Source: a bacterium (GTDB taxonomy: Bacteria > Bacillota > Clostridia > Lachnospirales > Lachnospiraceae). From it: a stretch of 54,220 nt of DNA. The translations under genes were made by a program, and so were the position numbers. The notes under the pieces were generated by a model that saw only the letters and a list, made by a program, of their open reading frames with translations, did no database searches and had not been told where the DNA came from. Shown in pieces: positions 23,289 to 31,500 of this stretch; the first letter of the stretch is position 1; every line of letters starts with the position of its first letter. The DNA lies in assembly GCA_028727105.1 (NCBI GenBank), contig JAQYOU010000169.1, positions 1 to 54,220 on the forward strand, in the 5' to 3' direction.

Positions 23289-23819
23289 TCATGCTTCATT
23301 CATCTTGATGCGTTCCCAGTCCTCTCGTGTGATTGCATATGCATATGAAATTGTATTTTTAGGGTCAGGATACTCTTTCACCTTTTTCATTCCATTCGCT
23401 ATCGCTGATCGATAAGAGCCAACATTTGTATATTTCATATAAGAATAGACAATATCATAATCAGTATGTTCGAACACCCAATCACGAGCTGCTCTTGCAG
23501 CCTCTTTTCCAAATCCCTTACGCCAATATCTCTTATGAATATGATACCCTATCTCCGGAAGCATTTCTCCATCGATATTCTGAATGGAAATCCCACAATC
23601 TCCAATAAACGCTCCTGTTTCTTTCAATACAACCGCCCAGAGTCCAAAACCGTATTTTTCATAGTTTTCCAGGTTCCATGTGATCCATCCTCTGGTTCGT
23701 GCTTCATCAAATGGAGCGGGATAATGCTGCATTATTTCTGGATCAGATAAAATTTCATATAATGCGTCAAAGTCATCGAATGTATATTCTCTTAGAATAA
23801 GTCTTTCTGTTTCTATCAT
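23289..23819 (-). CDS. GNAT-family N-acetyltransferase (RimJ/RimL type)
   Basis: A 176-residue acetyltransferase. ETERLILREYTFDDFDALYEI at the start is typical of the RimJ/RimL-like Acetyltransf_3 group. The acetyl-CoA loop is seen around RKGFGKEAARA (about 101-111), and NVGSYRSAIANGMKKV (about 129-144) is the conserved C-terminal region. Substrate unknown. Its start overlaps the broken nucleotidyltransferase remnant by 4 bases. Confidence 0.85.
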   Translation of the reverse strand: MIETERLILREYTFDDFDALYEILSDPEIMQHYPAPFDEARTRGWITWNLENYEKYGFGLWAVVLKETGAFIGDCGISIQNIDGEMLPEIGYHIHKRYWRKGFGKEAARAARDWVFEHTDYDIVYSYMKYTNVGSYRSAIANGMKKVKEYPDPKNTISYAYAITREDWERIKMNEA

Positions 23820-24273
23820 AATTCCTTTAATTCCTTACAAAGTTTTCGCAGCTCCTCAATCGAGTCATCGATTGTATTTTCATTACTTCCCAGACGAACG
23901 ATCTGAAGCAGTCTCTCATAACAATTCTGCGGTTTTAATTCGAACGCAGCAATAGCACTGTCTGTTCTTTTTCGACTCGGAAGGTATCGTCTGTTTTTTG
24001 CATATAGTGCTTGTAAAAAATGATCCAAAAACTCTTCTACAACCTGATGATAAAATAATACTTCATGACTCAATTCAGCTCTTCCCAGGTCTTCCTCATC
24101 GACATTCTGCAAGCTTCAGACGCATACCACTGATCAAACAGATCTTGCGGATAGGTTCTTACTTTGTTAACAATATTCGTCCATGCATGATTCTTCTCCC
24201 ACAAAATATTCATGGTCTCAATGCTTGCATGAATGACGATATTTTTGAAAATTTCTTTGGCGAGAAGCCACAT
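23816..24273 (-). pseudogene. Truncated, frameshifted nucleotidyltransferase remnant
   Basis: Two overlapping frames carry pieces of one protein. The first (24273 down to about 24070) reads MWLLAKEIF... to KTWEELN; the second continues as SHEVLFYHQVVEEF (about 24075 down) and ends with RRYLPSRKRT and KPQNCYERLLQIVRLGS. The second part resembles the C-terminus of the nucleotidyltransferase-domain proteins of Clostridia (NR-Y-PSRKR and K-NC-ERLL motifs). A stop precedes the first frame, so the N-terminal catalytic domain is missing, and a frameshift near 24080 breaks the rest. Confidence 0.6.
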
Positions 24274-24285
24274 CGAGATGGAGCT

Positions 24286-25269
24286 TTAGCGGAATCGAGA
24301 TGGGGGCTGAATAGTTACGCTATTTTTATCGAATCCTGAATCTTTGTACATTGCCGCAAGACAGGATATCTTTTTTGACAATTTCTCTCTGATATTTGCA
24401 GGCGCTAAGCATTCGCATTTATCTCCGAGACTCAGAAGCATGTCATAATAATAGTCACGGTCAATAAAAGGAAAATTAACGATATAATGACTATCACCCT
24501 CCGGAGTAAACTGATCAAACGGACAATAATCAAGCATTCTTTCCAGTAACGATTTATGTATTCTAAGCGTGATGAAAATTTTCAAGGAATCTGAAATCTC
24601 ATCAGCACTTAAGATCGGAGCAGGAAAATCTTTCGGATTATATGACTCCGCACATACTTCCAGATCGATCATTCTGGAAAGCTTAAACAGTCGATAATCG
24701 TTTCGCAGATGGCAGAAACCATAGAAATACCAACTGCTATTCTTTGAAACAAGCTGGTATGGTTCAACTGTGCGGGGAACAGCATTTCCCTGACGGTCTA
24801 TGTAGGAAAATGATAGTAAATGCCGTTCTTCCAAAGCAATTTCTATTTTTTCCAGATAATCTTTTACCAACGGGTTCGTCGTCCATGAATTGACATCTAT
24901 ACAGATCTGACTTGTTTTTGATGCGATGGAATCAGCTTGCGCAGGTGGTATAAAACTCCTCACCTTAGATATGGTATGAATGATCTCATCGCCACGCACC
25001 ACCGATGAAAGACCGGAAAGTCCCATCAAGAGCGTGGACAGATCGTCTTCCGTAAATACATTTTTATCAAGCTTGAAACCAGGCATGATCTCAAAGCCTC
25101 CGCCAACGCCTGAAGTTGCACGGATCGGGATTCCTGCCATACAGATGGAATCGATATCACGATATATGGTACGTTTTGACACTTCAAAGGTGTTTGCCAA
25201 TTCTTCAGCACTTATTTTTTTCTTTTCCAGTAATATCATGATGATGCTCACTAGTCGATCGACTTTCAT
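24286..25269 (-). CDS. WYL-domain transcriptional regulator (YafY type)
   Basis: About 327 residues from the ATG at 25269. The N-terminal winged helix-turn-helix (about 1-60) includes KKKISAEELANTFEVSKRTI with the recognition helix. The WYL domain (about 140-215) contains the SFSYIDRQGNAVPRTVEPYQL and SSWYFYGFCHLRNDYRLFKLSRM-type region. Such proteins sense a ligand or nucleic acid through the WYL domain. It is divergent from an isochorismatase-like gene, and a perfect 9-bp palindrome lies between them, so it very likely regulates both. Confidence 0.88.
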   Translation of the reverse strand: MKVDRLVSIIMILLEKKKISAEELANTFEVSKRTIYRDIDSICMAGIPIRATSGVGGGFEIMPGFKLDKNVFTEDDLSTLLMGLSGLSSVVRGDEIIHTISKVRSFIPPAQADSIASKTSQICIDVNSWTTNPLVKDYLEKIEIALEERHLLSFSYIDRQGNAVPRTVEPYQLVSKNSSWYFYGFCHLRNDYRLFKLSRMIDLEVCAESYNPKDFPAPILSADEISDSLKIFITLRIHKSLLERMLDYCPFDQFTPEGDSHYIVNFPFIDRDYYYDMLLSLGDKCECLAPANIREKLSKKISCLAAMYKDSGFDKNSVTIQPPSRFR

Positions 25270-25300
25270 AAAACCCACTTCCTTTTATTTATAGCCTAAA

Positions 25301-25324
25301 TTGTTGACAGACATATGTCAACAA
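25301..25324. promoter_or_regulatory. Palindromic operator between WYL regulator and hydrolase gene
   Basis: Perfect inverted repeat TTGTTGACA (25301-25309), 6 bases, TGTCAACAA (25316-25324). Each arm contains a TTGACA usable as a -35 box in one direction; for the regulator it is followed after 17 bases by TAGGCT. The location fits an autoregulatory site of the WYL protein. Confidence 0.7.
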
Positions 25325-25365
25325 TAGGATGCTATGATGTAGAAAAACATGGAGGAAAAAAGATT

Positions 25366-25860
25366 ATGAGCGAAAAAGCATTGGTTATTATTGATATTCA
25401 GAATGATATCACAAAAAACTATAAGGAGATCATTGCAAATATTAACACTGCGATTGATTGGGCGGTGGCAAACAACATGCATGTCGTGTATATCAGACAC
25501 AACAATCTGTCCGCCGGGACAAGAACATTTAAGCCCGGCACCAAAGGAGCCGAGTTTGTTCCTGAAATGAAGATCGTTTCTGACAATATTTTTGACAAAT
25601 CAAAAGGCAACGCATTAACAAGCGACAAATTCGCTGCATTCATTGATGAACACCAGATCCAGGAGTTTTACATTACCGGCGCAGATGCAACCGCCTGTGT
25701 GAAATCCACCTGCTACAATATGAGAAAGGCCGGTTACATGGTTCATGTTATTTCTGACTGCATCACCAGCTATGATAAGAAAAAAATTGATGAAATGCTT
25801 GTTTACTATGAAAGCAAGGGATGCAATGTCAAACAGTTGCACGAGGTGATACAGGAGTAA
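25366..25860 (+). CDS. Isochorismatase-family cysteine hydrolase
   Basis: About 164 residues from the ATG at 25366 (GGAGG upstream). Catalytic triad visible: Asp in LVIIDIQND (about 6-14), a Lys in the NIFDKSKGNAL segment (about 74-84), and the Cys in ADATACVKSTCYNM (about 107-120). The cis-peptide and Cys motif places it with nicotinamidase-like hydrolases. The substrate is not known. It is controlled together with the divergent WYL regulator by the operator at 25301-25324. Confidence 0.85.
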   Translation: MSEKALVIIDIQNDITKNYKEIIANINTAIDWAVANNMHVVYIRHNNLSAGTRTFKPGTKGAEFVPEMKIVSDNIFDKSKGNALTSDKFAAFIDEHQIQEFYITGADATACVKSTCYNMRKAGYMVHVISDCITSYDKKKIDEMLVYYESKGCNVKQLHEVIQE

Positions 25861-25867
25861 AATATCC

Positions 25868-26125
25868 TCACACCTCCTGATAATACAATCCGTGCCTGTT
25901 ACAATACCAGAGAAGCCTGCCATGGGCAAAAATAGGGATGCGCACCTGCAAGTCCCATTCCGGATACTGATTCTTCAGCATAACGGTGTCAGATGTCATC
26001 AGCCCAACAAATGTAATGTAGTGCTCTCTGGTCATTTCATGCTTCGAAGAAATGAAATAATCATTATCTATGATCTGGACAGACAGCTTTTCCTCTTCGG
26101 TTGCCTTTACCGGCGTGAATGAAGA
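25868..26125 (-). pseudogene. C-terminal remnant of an HTH regulator with desulfoferrodoxin-like domain
   Basis: An open frame of about 85 codons without a start codon, beginning right after a stop at 26126-26128. It reads ...EEEKLSVQIIDNDYF, then SKHEMTREHYITFVG and LLWYCNRHGLYYQEV before a stop. The KHEMT-EHYI-F pattern and YCNRHGL ending are what I recall at the C-terminus of Lachnospiraceae XRE-type regulators whose tail resembles the superoxide-reductase fold. The N-terminal HTH part is absent; the trpB2 terminator sits where it should begin. A decayed gene in the accessory patch. Confidence 0.5.
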
Positions 26126-26134
26126 TTAAACAGA

Positions 26135-26176
26135 CAAAAGCTCCTCGCCGCCGGAATACATCCGGTGACGGGGAGC
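26135..26176 (-). terminator. Terminator of trpB2, repeat copy 2
   Basis: Stem GCTCC.../...GGAGC (26140-26144 with 26172-26176) with inner CCGGA/TCCGG, followed on the minus strand by CTTTTGTC. The sequence nearly equals the terminator at 20893-20935, with one A-T to G-C compensatory exchange. Confidence 0.8.
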
Positions 26177-26205
26177 CAGTTTTATGTAACGCATTATAAT
26201 GTTTT

Positions 26206-27573
26206 TTAGAACTTCGGCAGTCCGTCAAATCCCACCTGCAGATCTGCATCTGTCGGGATGTAATCGCTCATCTCTCCGTTGTGGAATTTCTCGTATGCCA
26301 CCATATCAAAGTATCCGGTTCCGGTCAGACCGAACAGGATCGTCTTCTCCTCGCCGGTCTCCTTGCACTTCATCGCCTCGTCGATGGCCACGCGGATCGC
26401 ATGTGAGCTCTCCGGTGCAGGAAGGATACCCTCTACTCTTGCAAACTGCTCTGCAGCTGCAAATACGGATGTCTGTTCAACCGAACGTGCCTCCATATAT
26501 CCCTTGTCGTACAGCTCTGACAGAGTGGAGCTCATGCCGTGATAGCGCAGTCCTCCGGCGTGATTTGCTGACGGGATAAATCCGCTTCCCAAAGTGTACA
26601 TCTTTGCAAGCGGACAAACCATTCCGGTATCACAGAAATCATATGCATATTTTCCTCTGGTCAGGCTCGGACAGCTTGCAGGTTCAACCGCGATAAACTG
26701 ATAGTCTGCCTCACCCCGCAGCTTCTCACCCATGAACGGAGAGATCAGACCGCCAAGATTAGATCCGCCGCCTGCACATCCGATGATGATGTCGGGCTTG
26801 ATGCCGTATTTTTCCATCGCGATCTTTGTCTCCACACCGATGATAGACTGGTGCAATAACACCTGATTCAGCACGCTTCCAAGAACATAGCGATAGCCTT
26901 CTGTGTGGGTTGCAACCTCTACTGCCTCAGAGATGGCGCAGCCAAGACTTCCGGTGGTTCCAGGATGCTCTGCCAGGATCTTCTTTCCGATCTCTGTCGT
27001 CTCTGAAGGAGACGGTGTCACGCTGGCACCGTAGGTGCGCATCACCTCACGGCGGAAGGGCTTCTGCTCATAGGAGCACTTTACCATAAACACCTTACAG
27101 TCCAGATCAAAGTAAGAGCATGCCATGGACAGCGCAGTACCCCACTGACCGGCTCCGGTCTCTGTGGTCACACCCTTTAATCCCTGCTTCTTTGCATAGT
27201 ATGCCTGCGCAATGGCAGAGTTTAACTTGTGGCTGCCACTGGTGTTATTTCCTTCAAATTTATAATAGATCTTTGCGGGCGTGCCCAGCTTCTTTTCCAG
27301 ACAGTACGCACGTACCAGCGGAGCCGGACGATACATTTTGTAAAAGTCCTGGATCTCCTCAGGGATCGGGATATAACGGTCGTCGTTGTTCAGCTCCTGC
27401 TTCACAAGCTCATCGCAAAATACAGTTCCCAACTCTTCTGCCGTCATCGGTTCGTGTGATGCCGGATTTAAAAGCGGTGCCGGCTTGATCTTCATATCAG
27501 CACGCACGTTGTACCAATCCTTCGGCATTTCACTCTCTTCCAGATAAATTTTGTAGGGAATCTTCTGGTCCAT
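26206..27573 (-). CDS. Tryptophan synthase beta-chain-like protein (TrpB2 type)
   Basis: About 455 residues from the ATG at 27573 (GGAGG upstream). A PLP enzyme that joins indole and serine to tryptophan. RPAPLVRAYCLE (about 80-91), the PLP lysine in GNNTSGSHKLNSA (about 107-119), TETGAGQWG (about 138-146) with the catalytic Glu, the phosphate loop GCAGGGSNLGG (about 263-273), and the C-terminal GLTGTGYFD. The extra N-terminal segment and length mark the TrpB2 subgroup, which acts without TrpA. It follows trpS in the same operon, with a strong hairpin between them, suggesting indole salvage linked to tryptophan charging. Confidence 0.9.
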   Translation of the reverse strand: MDQKIPYKIYLEESEMPKDWYNVRADMKIKPAPLLNPASHEPMTAEELGTVFCDELVKQELNNDDRYIPIPEEIQDFYKMYRPAPLVRAYCLEKKLGTPAKIYYKFEGNNTSGSHKLNSAIAQAYYAKKQGLKGVTTETGAGQWGTALSMACSYFDLDCKVFMVKCSYEQKPFRREVMRTYGASVTPSPSETTEIGKKILAEHPGTTGSLGCAISEAVEVATHTEGYRYVLGSVLNQVLLHQSIIGVETKIAMEKYGIKPDIIIGCAGGGSNLGGLISPFMGEKLRGEADYQFIAVEPASCPSLTRGKYAYDFCDTGMVCPLAKMYTLGSGFIPSANHAGGLRYHGMSSTLSELYDKGYMEARSVEQTSVFAAAEQFARVEGILPAPESSHAIRVAIDEAMKCKETGEEKTILFGLTGTGYFDMVAYEKFHNGEMSDYIPTDADLQVGFDGLPKF

Positions 27574-27600
27574 GGTATTATATCCTCCATATTTATATTT

Positions 27601-27662
27601 GAGAAGCCATGCAGCACCCGCGACTTTGCACGTAAGGTGTGGAGCGGGTGCGCATGCTTCTC
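27601..27662 (-). promoter_or_regulatory. Strong intercistronic hairpin between trpS and trpB2
   Basis: Minus strand: GAGAAGCATGC-G-CACCCGC (27662-27644) pairs with GCGGGTG-C-TGCATG-G-CTTCTC (27622-27601) through about 18 pairs with small bulges and a loop of 22. No T run follows, so it is not a simple terminator. It ends about 28 bases before the trpB2 start. It may protect or process the mRNA or attenuate trpB2. Confidence 0.65.
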
Positions 27663-27670
27663 CCATTTAT

Positions 27671-28759
27671 TTAATTTGTTCCGTACTTCTCCATCTGCTC
27701 TTTGATGAGCGCCGCATCATCAAAGTAGTTGATCTTCATGGCTGCGCGCACCTTGGAAAGCGTGTCTGCCGCCACCTTTTCTGCTTCCTCAGAGCCTTTT
27801 TTCAGGATCTCATAAACTGCGGGAATATCCTTCTCCCACTGCGCTCTGCGGGCACGGATGGGTGCCAGTTCTGACTGCATCACATTATTTAAGAATTTCT
27901 TTACCTTTACATCTCCGAGACCGCCGCGCTTATAGTGCTCCTCTAATTCCTCAATGCCTGCGTACTCCGGCAAAAACTCTGCAAAGTGCTCCGGACGAGA
28001 GAATGCCTCCAGATAAATAAATACCGGATTGCCCTCTACCTTTCCGGGATCGGACACCTTCAGATGATTCGGATCCGTGAACATGGACATTATCTTTGTG
28101 CGAACTTCCTCCTCGGTGTCGGAAAGATAGATGCAGTTGTTCAGTGACTTGCTCATCTTTGCTTTTCCGTCAATGCCCGGCAGACGCATACAAGCCTGGT
28201 TGTCCGGCAGCATGATCTGGGGCATGGTCAGGGTCTCGCCGTACACACTGTTAAACTTGTGCACGATCTCGCGGCACTGCTCCAGCATGGGCATCTGATC
28301 CTCTCCAACCGGAACGGTTGTTGCCTGGAATGCAGTGATATCTGCGGCCTGGCTGATGGGATAAGTAAAAAATCCCACCGGGATACTTGCCTCAAAATTA
28401 CGCATCTGGATCTCAGACTTTACGGTAGGATTTCTCTGAAGACGCGCAACAGTTACCAGATTCATATAATAAAAGCTAAGCTCTGTCAGCTCCGGGATCA
28501 TAGACTGGATGAACAGTGTGGATTTCTCTGGGTCAAGCCCGCAGGAAAGATAATCCAGCGCTACCTCTACGATATTCTGACGTACTTTTTCCGGATTGTC
28601 CGCATTATCCGTCAGCGCCTGTGCATCTGCGATCATGATGTAGATCTTGTCAAACTCGCCGGAATTCTGTAATTCCACTCTGCGTCGCAGAGAACCTACG
28701 TAATGTCCTACATGGAGACGTCCGGTGGGACGGTCTCCGGTTAAAATAATCTTTGCCAT
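27671..28759 (-). CDS. trpS: Tryptophanyl-tRNA synthetase
   Basis: A 362-residue class I aminoacyl-tRNA synthetase that charges tRNA-Trp. GDRPTGRLHVGHYVGS (about 8-23) carries the HIGH-type motif and KMSKS (about 208-212) is intact, with GEDQMPMLEQCREI (about 155-168). The RPTG-HVGHYVGS form is the longer TrpS variant common in Clostridia. No T-box leader was seen in the 115 bases upstream; a short hairpin GGAACTG/CAGTTCC stands at 28775-28801 near the ribosome site. Followed by trpB2. Confidence 0.95.
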   Translation of the reverse strand: MAKIILTGDRPTGRLHVGHYVGSLRRRVELQNSGEFDKIYIMIADAQALTDNADNPEKVRQNIVEVALDYLSCGLDPEKSTLFIQSMIPELTELSFYYMNLVTVARLQRNPTVKSEIQMRNFEASIPVGFFTYPISQAADITAFQATTVPVGEDQMPMLEQCREIVHKFNSVYGETLTMPQIMLPDNQACMRLPGIDGKAKMSKSLNNCIYLSDTEEEVRTKIMSMFTDPNHLKVSDPGKVEGNPVFIYLEAFSRPEHFAEFLPEYAGIEELEEHYKRGGLGDVKVKKFLNNVMQSELAPIRARRAQWEKDIPAVYEILKKGSEEAEKVAADTLSKVRAAMKINYFDDAALIKEQMEKYGTN

Positions 28760-28875
28760 TTTTTAAACCTCTTCGGAACTGCTGCCTACTCTCACAGTTC
28801 CTATCTATCCTTTCTTCTATTTCTTAACGTTCTTTCTTACAACGATAGATCTCTCTTCCATTTCGTTTTCGCCGC

Positions 28876-29556
28876 TTACACCAGGGCTTTCTGATATTCT
28901 CCCACCTCACGACGCAGCCAATTGATCCACTCCTCAAAGCCCTCACCGGTCTTTGCAGATACAAAGATCACCTCCGCCTTCGGGTTCAGCTTATGAATGC
29001 GTTCCACTACTGCATCCTTGTCAAAATCATCAAACACACACAGTGTGTCACATTTATTGATCAGCACCACATCACAGATCGTGAACATCAGTGGATATTT
29101 CAACGGCTTGTCATCACCCTCCGGAACAGAAAGAATCATCGCATTCTTTGTACTTCCGGTATCAAACTCTGCCGGGCAGACAAGATTGCCGACATTTTCC
29201 AGAACGACCAGATCCAGGTCACTGGTTCCAAATTCGCGGATGCCCTGACGGGTCATGTCCGCATCCAGATGGCACATGCCACCGGTGTGGATCTGGATGG
29301 CCCGCGCTCCTGTCTCCATGATCGCCTTTGCATCCACATCCGAATCAATATCGGCTTCCATGATGCCAATCTTTATTTCATCCTTTAATTCTGCGATGGT
29401 ACGCTTTAATGTCGTGGTTTTTCCTGCGCCGGGGGAAGACATCAGATTCAAAAGAAATGTCTTCTCTTTCTTAAGCTCCTCCCGCAATTTATTTGCGTCC
29501 GCATCATTATCCTCAAAAATGCTGCGTTTTACTTCGATCACTCTAAAATCCGCCAT
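28876..29556 (-). CDS. hypB: Hydrogenase nickel-incorporation GTPase HypB
   Basis: About 226 residues from the ATG at 29556, with AAAGGAG before it. HypB supplies GTP-driven nickel insertion into [NiFe] hydrogenase with HypA. GTPase motifs: SSPGAGKTT (P-loop, about 40-48), EADIDSDVDA (about 68-77), ENVGNLVCP (about 120-128) with the Cys of the metal site, NKCD (about 166-169). HTGGMCHLD (about 90-98) holds the second metal-site Cys and His. The His-rich nickel-storage tail found in some HypB is absent. The upstream region holds a perfect 80-bp tandem repeat. Confidence 0.92.
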   Translation of the reverse strand: MADFRVIEVKRSIFEDNDADANKLREELKKEKTFLLNLMSSPGAGKTTTLKRTIAELKDEIKIGIMEADIDSDVDAKAIMETGARAIQIHTGGMCHLDADMTRQGIREFGTSDLDLVVLENVGNLVCPAEFDTGSTKNAMILSVPEGDDKPLKYPLMFTICDVVLINKCDTLCVFDDFDKDAVVERIHKLNPKAEVIFVSAKTGEGFEEWINWLRREVGEYQKALV

Positions 29557-29640
29557 CGTGTTTACTCCTTTCAAAACGTACGATCAGTACGCCCTTTTTC
29601 GTGAAATAACGGTCACGATCCGCATTCAACCCTCATTATA

Positions 29641-29800
29641 TCATGTGCAAAAACAGCACATGATCAACATTCGTCGTTCGTCAATCATGCAAGCATGTTG
29701 ACTCTCTTGCACTCATTTTATCATGTGCAAAAACAGCACATGATCAACATTCGTCGTTCGTCAATCATGCAAGCATGTTGACTCTCTTGCACTCATTTTA
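29641..29800. repeat. Perfect 80-bp direct tandem repeat upstream of hypB
   Basis: Units 29641-29720 and 29721-29800 are identical; a partial third begins at 29801 with TCATGG. Each unit has two palindromes: CATGTGC-N7-GCACATG and TCAATCATGC-AA-GCATGTTGA. Read toward hypB, the first palindrome is followed by TATAAT in the hypB-proximal junction and by TAAAAT in the internal one, so it sits next to -10-like boxes. A 17-base segment, CATGATCAACATTCGTC, also occurs at 22101-22117 in front of the ChrA-like genes. Confidence 0.9.
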
Positions 29801-29820
29801 TCATGGTACTGTGCGAAAAG

Positions 29821-29853
29821 CAAGAAAAGGCGTAAGTTCTCAACTTACGCCTT
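29821..29853 (-). terminator. Terminator of the AGCS symporter
   Basis: A 12-bp stem AAGGCGTAAGTT/AACTTACGCCTT (29827-29838 with 29842-29853), followed on the minus strand by TTCTTGCTTTT. Confidence 0.8.
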
Positions 29854-29878
29854 GTTTCTTCCTTATTTCTTCCTGATA

Positions 29879-31384
29879 TTAGTCCTCTTCCTTCAGACGC
29901 TTCTCCTGCTCACGCTGAATGTCCTCAAAGAACGACAGCATCGGTTTCACGGAACTGTCACCCTTGAAGATACGTTTTGCGTAGTTGTTTGTGATAGCCA
30001 TGACCGTTCCGGACAATGTGATCACACCGATCAGGTTCGGAATCGCCATTAAACCGTTGAACGTATCAGACAGGTCAATGACAAGCGAAGCATCCAGTGC
30101 CGATCCTGCCACAATGATCACGATAAAGATCACCTTGTAAACGATCGTTGCCTTGGTTCCAAACAAAAACTCCCATGCCTTGGTTCCGTAATAGCTCCAG
30201 CCAAGCACGGTAGAGAATGCAAACAGTGTGATCGCAATGGCGATAAAGATACCTCCGAAGCTGCCAAAGCACTTCGTGAACGCCTCAGTTGCAAGACCAA
30301 GCTTTGTTGCACCGCTGATGGATACGCCAGTCTCCAGATCCACGATGCCGGTGGTCAGGATCACGAGCGCAGTCAGTGTACATACAATGATCGTATCAAA
30401 GAATACTTCAAAAATTCCCCAGAGTCCCTGCGTCACAGGCTCCTTCACGTTGGAAGCAGAATGCACCATAACAGAAGAACCCAGCCCCGCCTCATTGGAG
30501 AACACGCCTCGCTTAAAGCCCCAGGTCATCGCCTGCTTGATCACGGCACCGCCGACACCGCCGGCTGCTGCCTCTAAGCTGAATGCATGCGAAAAAATAG
30601 ATGCAAATGCAGGAATGATCATCTTATAATTCATCACAACGATGATCACGCTGCCCAGTATGTAGAAGATCGCCATAAACGGCACGATCTTTTCATTTGC
30701 CTTTGCAATACGTGTCAGACCACCAAGGATAACAAGTGCTGCAACGATGGCAACAATGATTCCGATGATCAGACCGCCGGTCCGGGAATCAGCGGCAAAA
30801 CCAAATGCGTGAAGCACGGACTCACGAATGGAAGTCACCTGACCCATATTTCCGATACCGAAGGAGGCGAATACTGCAAACACGGAAAACAGTACCGCCA
30901 GCACGGCTCCGATCTGCTTGCAGCCCTTTTTGCTTCCAAGACCATCACGCAGATAGTACATCGCACCGCCGGACCACTCGCCCTTCTCGTTTCTGCGGCG
31001 GAAGAAGATTCCGAGTACGTTCTCGGAATAGTTCGTCATCATACCGACGATAGCAGCCAGCCACATCCAGAACACCGCACCGGTACCACCCATTGTGATG
31101 GCATATGCAATACCGGCGATATTACCGGTACCGATCGTTGCAGACAACGCGGTACAAAGCGCCTGGAACTGCGAAATGGAATTCTCATCCTTGTTGTTTA
31201 AAATATCTTTTTTCCGGAACAGTCCACCAATGGTCTCTTTGATCATGTGACCAAAATGTGTGAACTGGAAGAACTTTGTCAGCAGGGTCATCAGGACACC
31301 GGTGCCGATCAAAAGCGTCAGGGCAGGCACACCCCATACAATGTTGTTTATGAGACCATTGATCTCAGCAATTTTGTCAACCAT
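29879..31384 (-). CDS. Sodium:alanine symporter family (AGCS) transporter
   Basis: A 501-residue membrane protein with about eleven helices that imports alanine or glycine with sodium. Family signatures: FTHFGHMIKETIGGLF (about 37-52), SQFQALCTALSATIGTGNIAG (about 66-86), WSGGAMYYLRDGLG (about 136-149), FKRGVFSNEAGLGSS (about 293-307) and the ENVLG stretch near 119-123. AAGGAG precedes the ATG. A single-gene unit with its own promoter and terminator. Confidence 0.92.
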   Translation of the reverse strand: MVDKIAEINGLINNIVWGVPALTLLIGTGVLMTLLTKFFQFTHFGHMIKETIGGLFRKKDILNNKDENSISQFQALCTALSATIGTGNIAGIAYAITMGGTGAVFWMWLAAIVGMMTNYSENVLGIFFRRRNEKGEWSGGAMYYLRDGLGSKKGCKQIGAVLAVLFSVFAVFASFGIGNMGQVTSIRESVLHAFGFAADSRTGGLIIGIIVAIVAALVILGGLTRIAKANEKIVPFMAIFYILGSVIIVVMNYKMIIPAFASIFSHAFSLEAAAGGVGGAVIKQAMTWGFKRGVFSNEAGLGSSVMVHSASNVKEPVTQGLWGIFEVFFDTIIVCTLTALVILTTGIVDLETGVSISGATKLGLATEAFTKCFGSFGGIFIAIAITLFAFSTVLGWSYYGTKAWEFLFGTKATIVYKVIFIVIIVAGSALDASLVIDLSDTFNGLMAIPNLIGVITLSGTVMAITNNYAKRIFKGDSSVKPMLSFFEDIQREQEKRLKEED

Positions 31385-31425
31385 AACGTTACTCCTTCAC
31401 ATTATTATTGCTTTACTCCTTTAAA

Positions 31426-31454
31426 ACCTTAAAGGAATTTTCCGCTTTTGTCAA
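31426..31454 (-). promoter_or_regulatory. Promoter of the AGCS symporter
   Basis: Minus strand: TTGACA (31454-31449), a 17-base spacer and TAAGGT (31431-31426). Confidence 0.7.
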
Positions 31455-31500
31455 GGAAAGCCCGTTATTTTTGGCGAAACTCCTCAAAAAATTAGGTGAT

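Noticed and set aside
28760-28875. T-box leader before trpS
   Set aside because: The region is only 115 bases and lacks the GGTGG-type antiterminator bulge and specifier stem; only a short hairpin is seen.
29636-29805. Possible small CRISPR array
   Set aside because: The two units are directly adjacent without spacers, and no cas gene is present. It is a plain tandem duplication.
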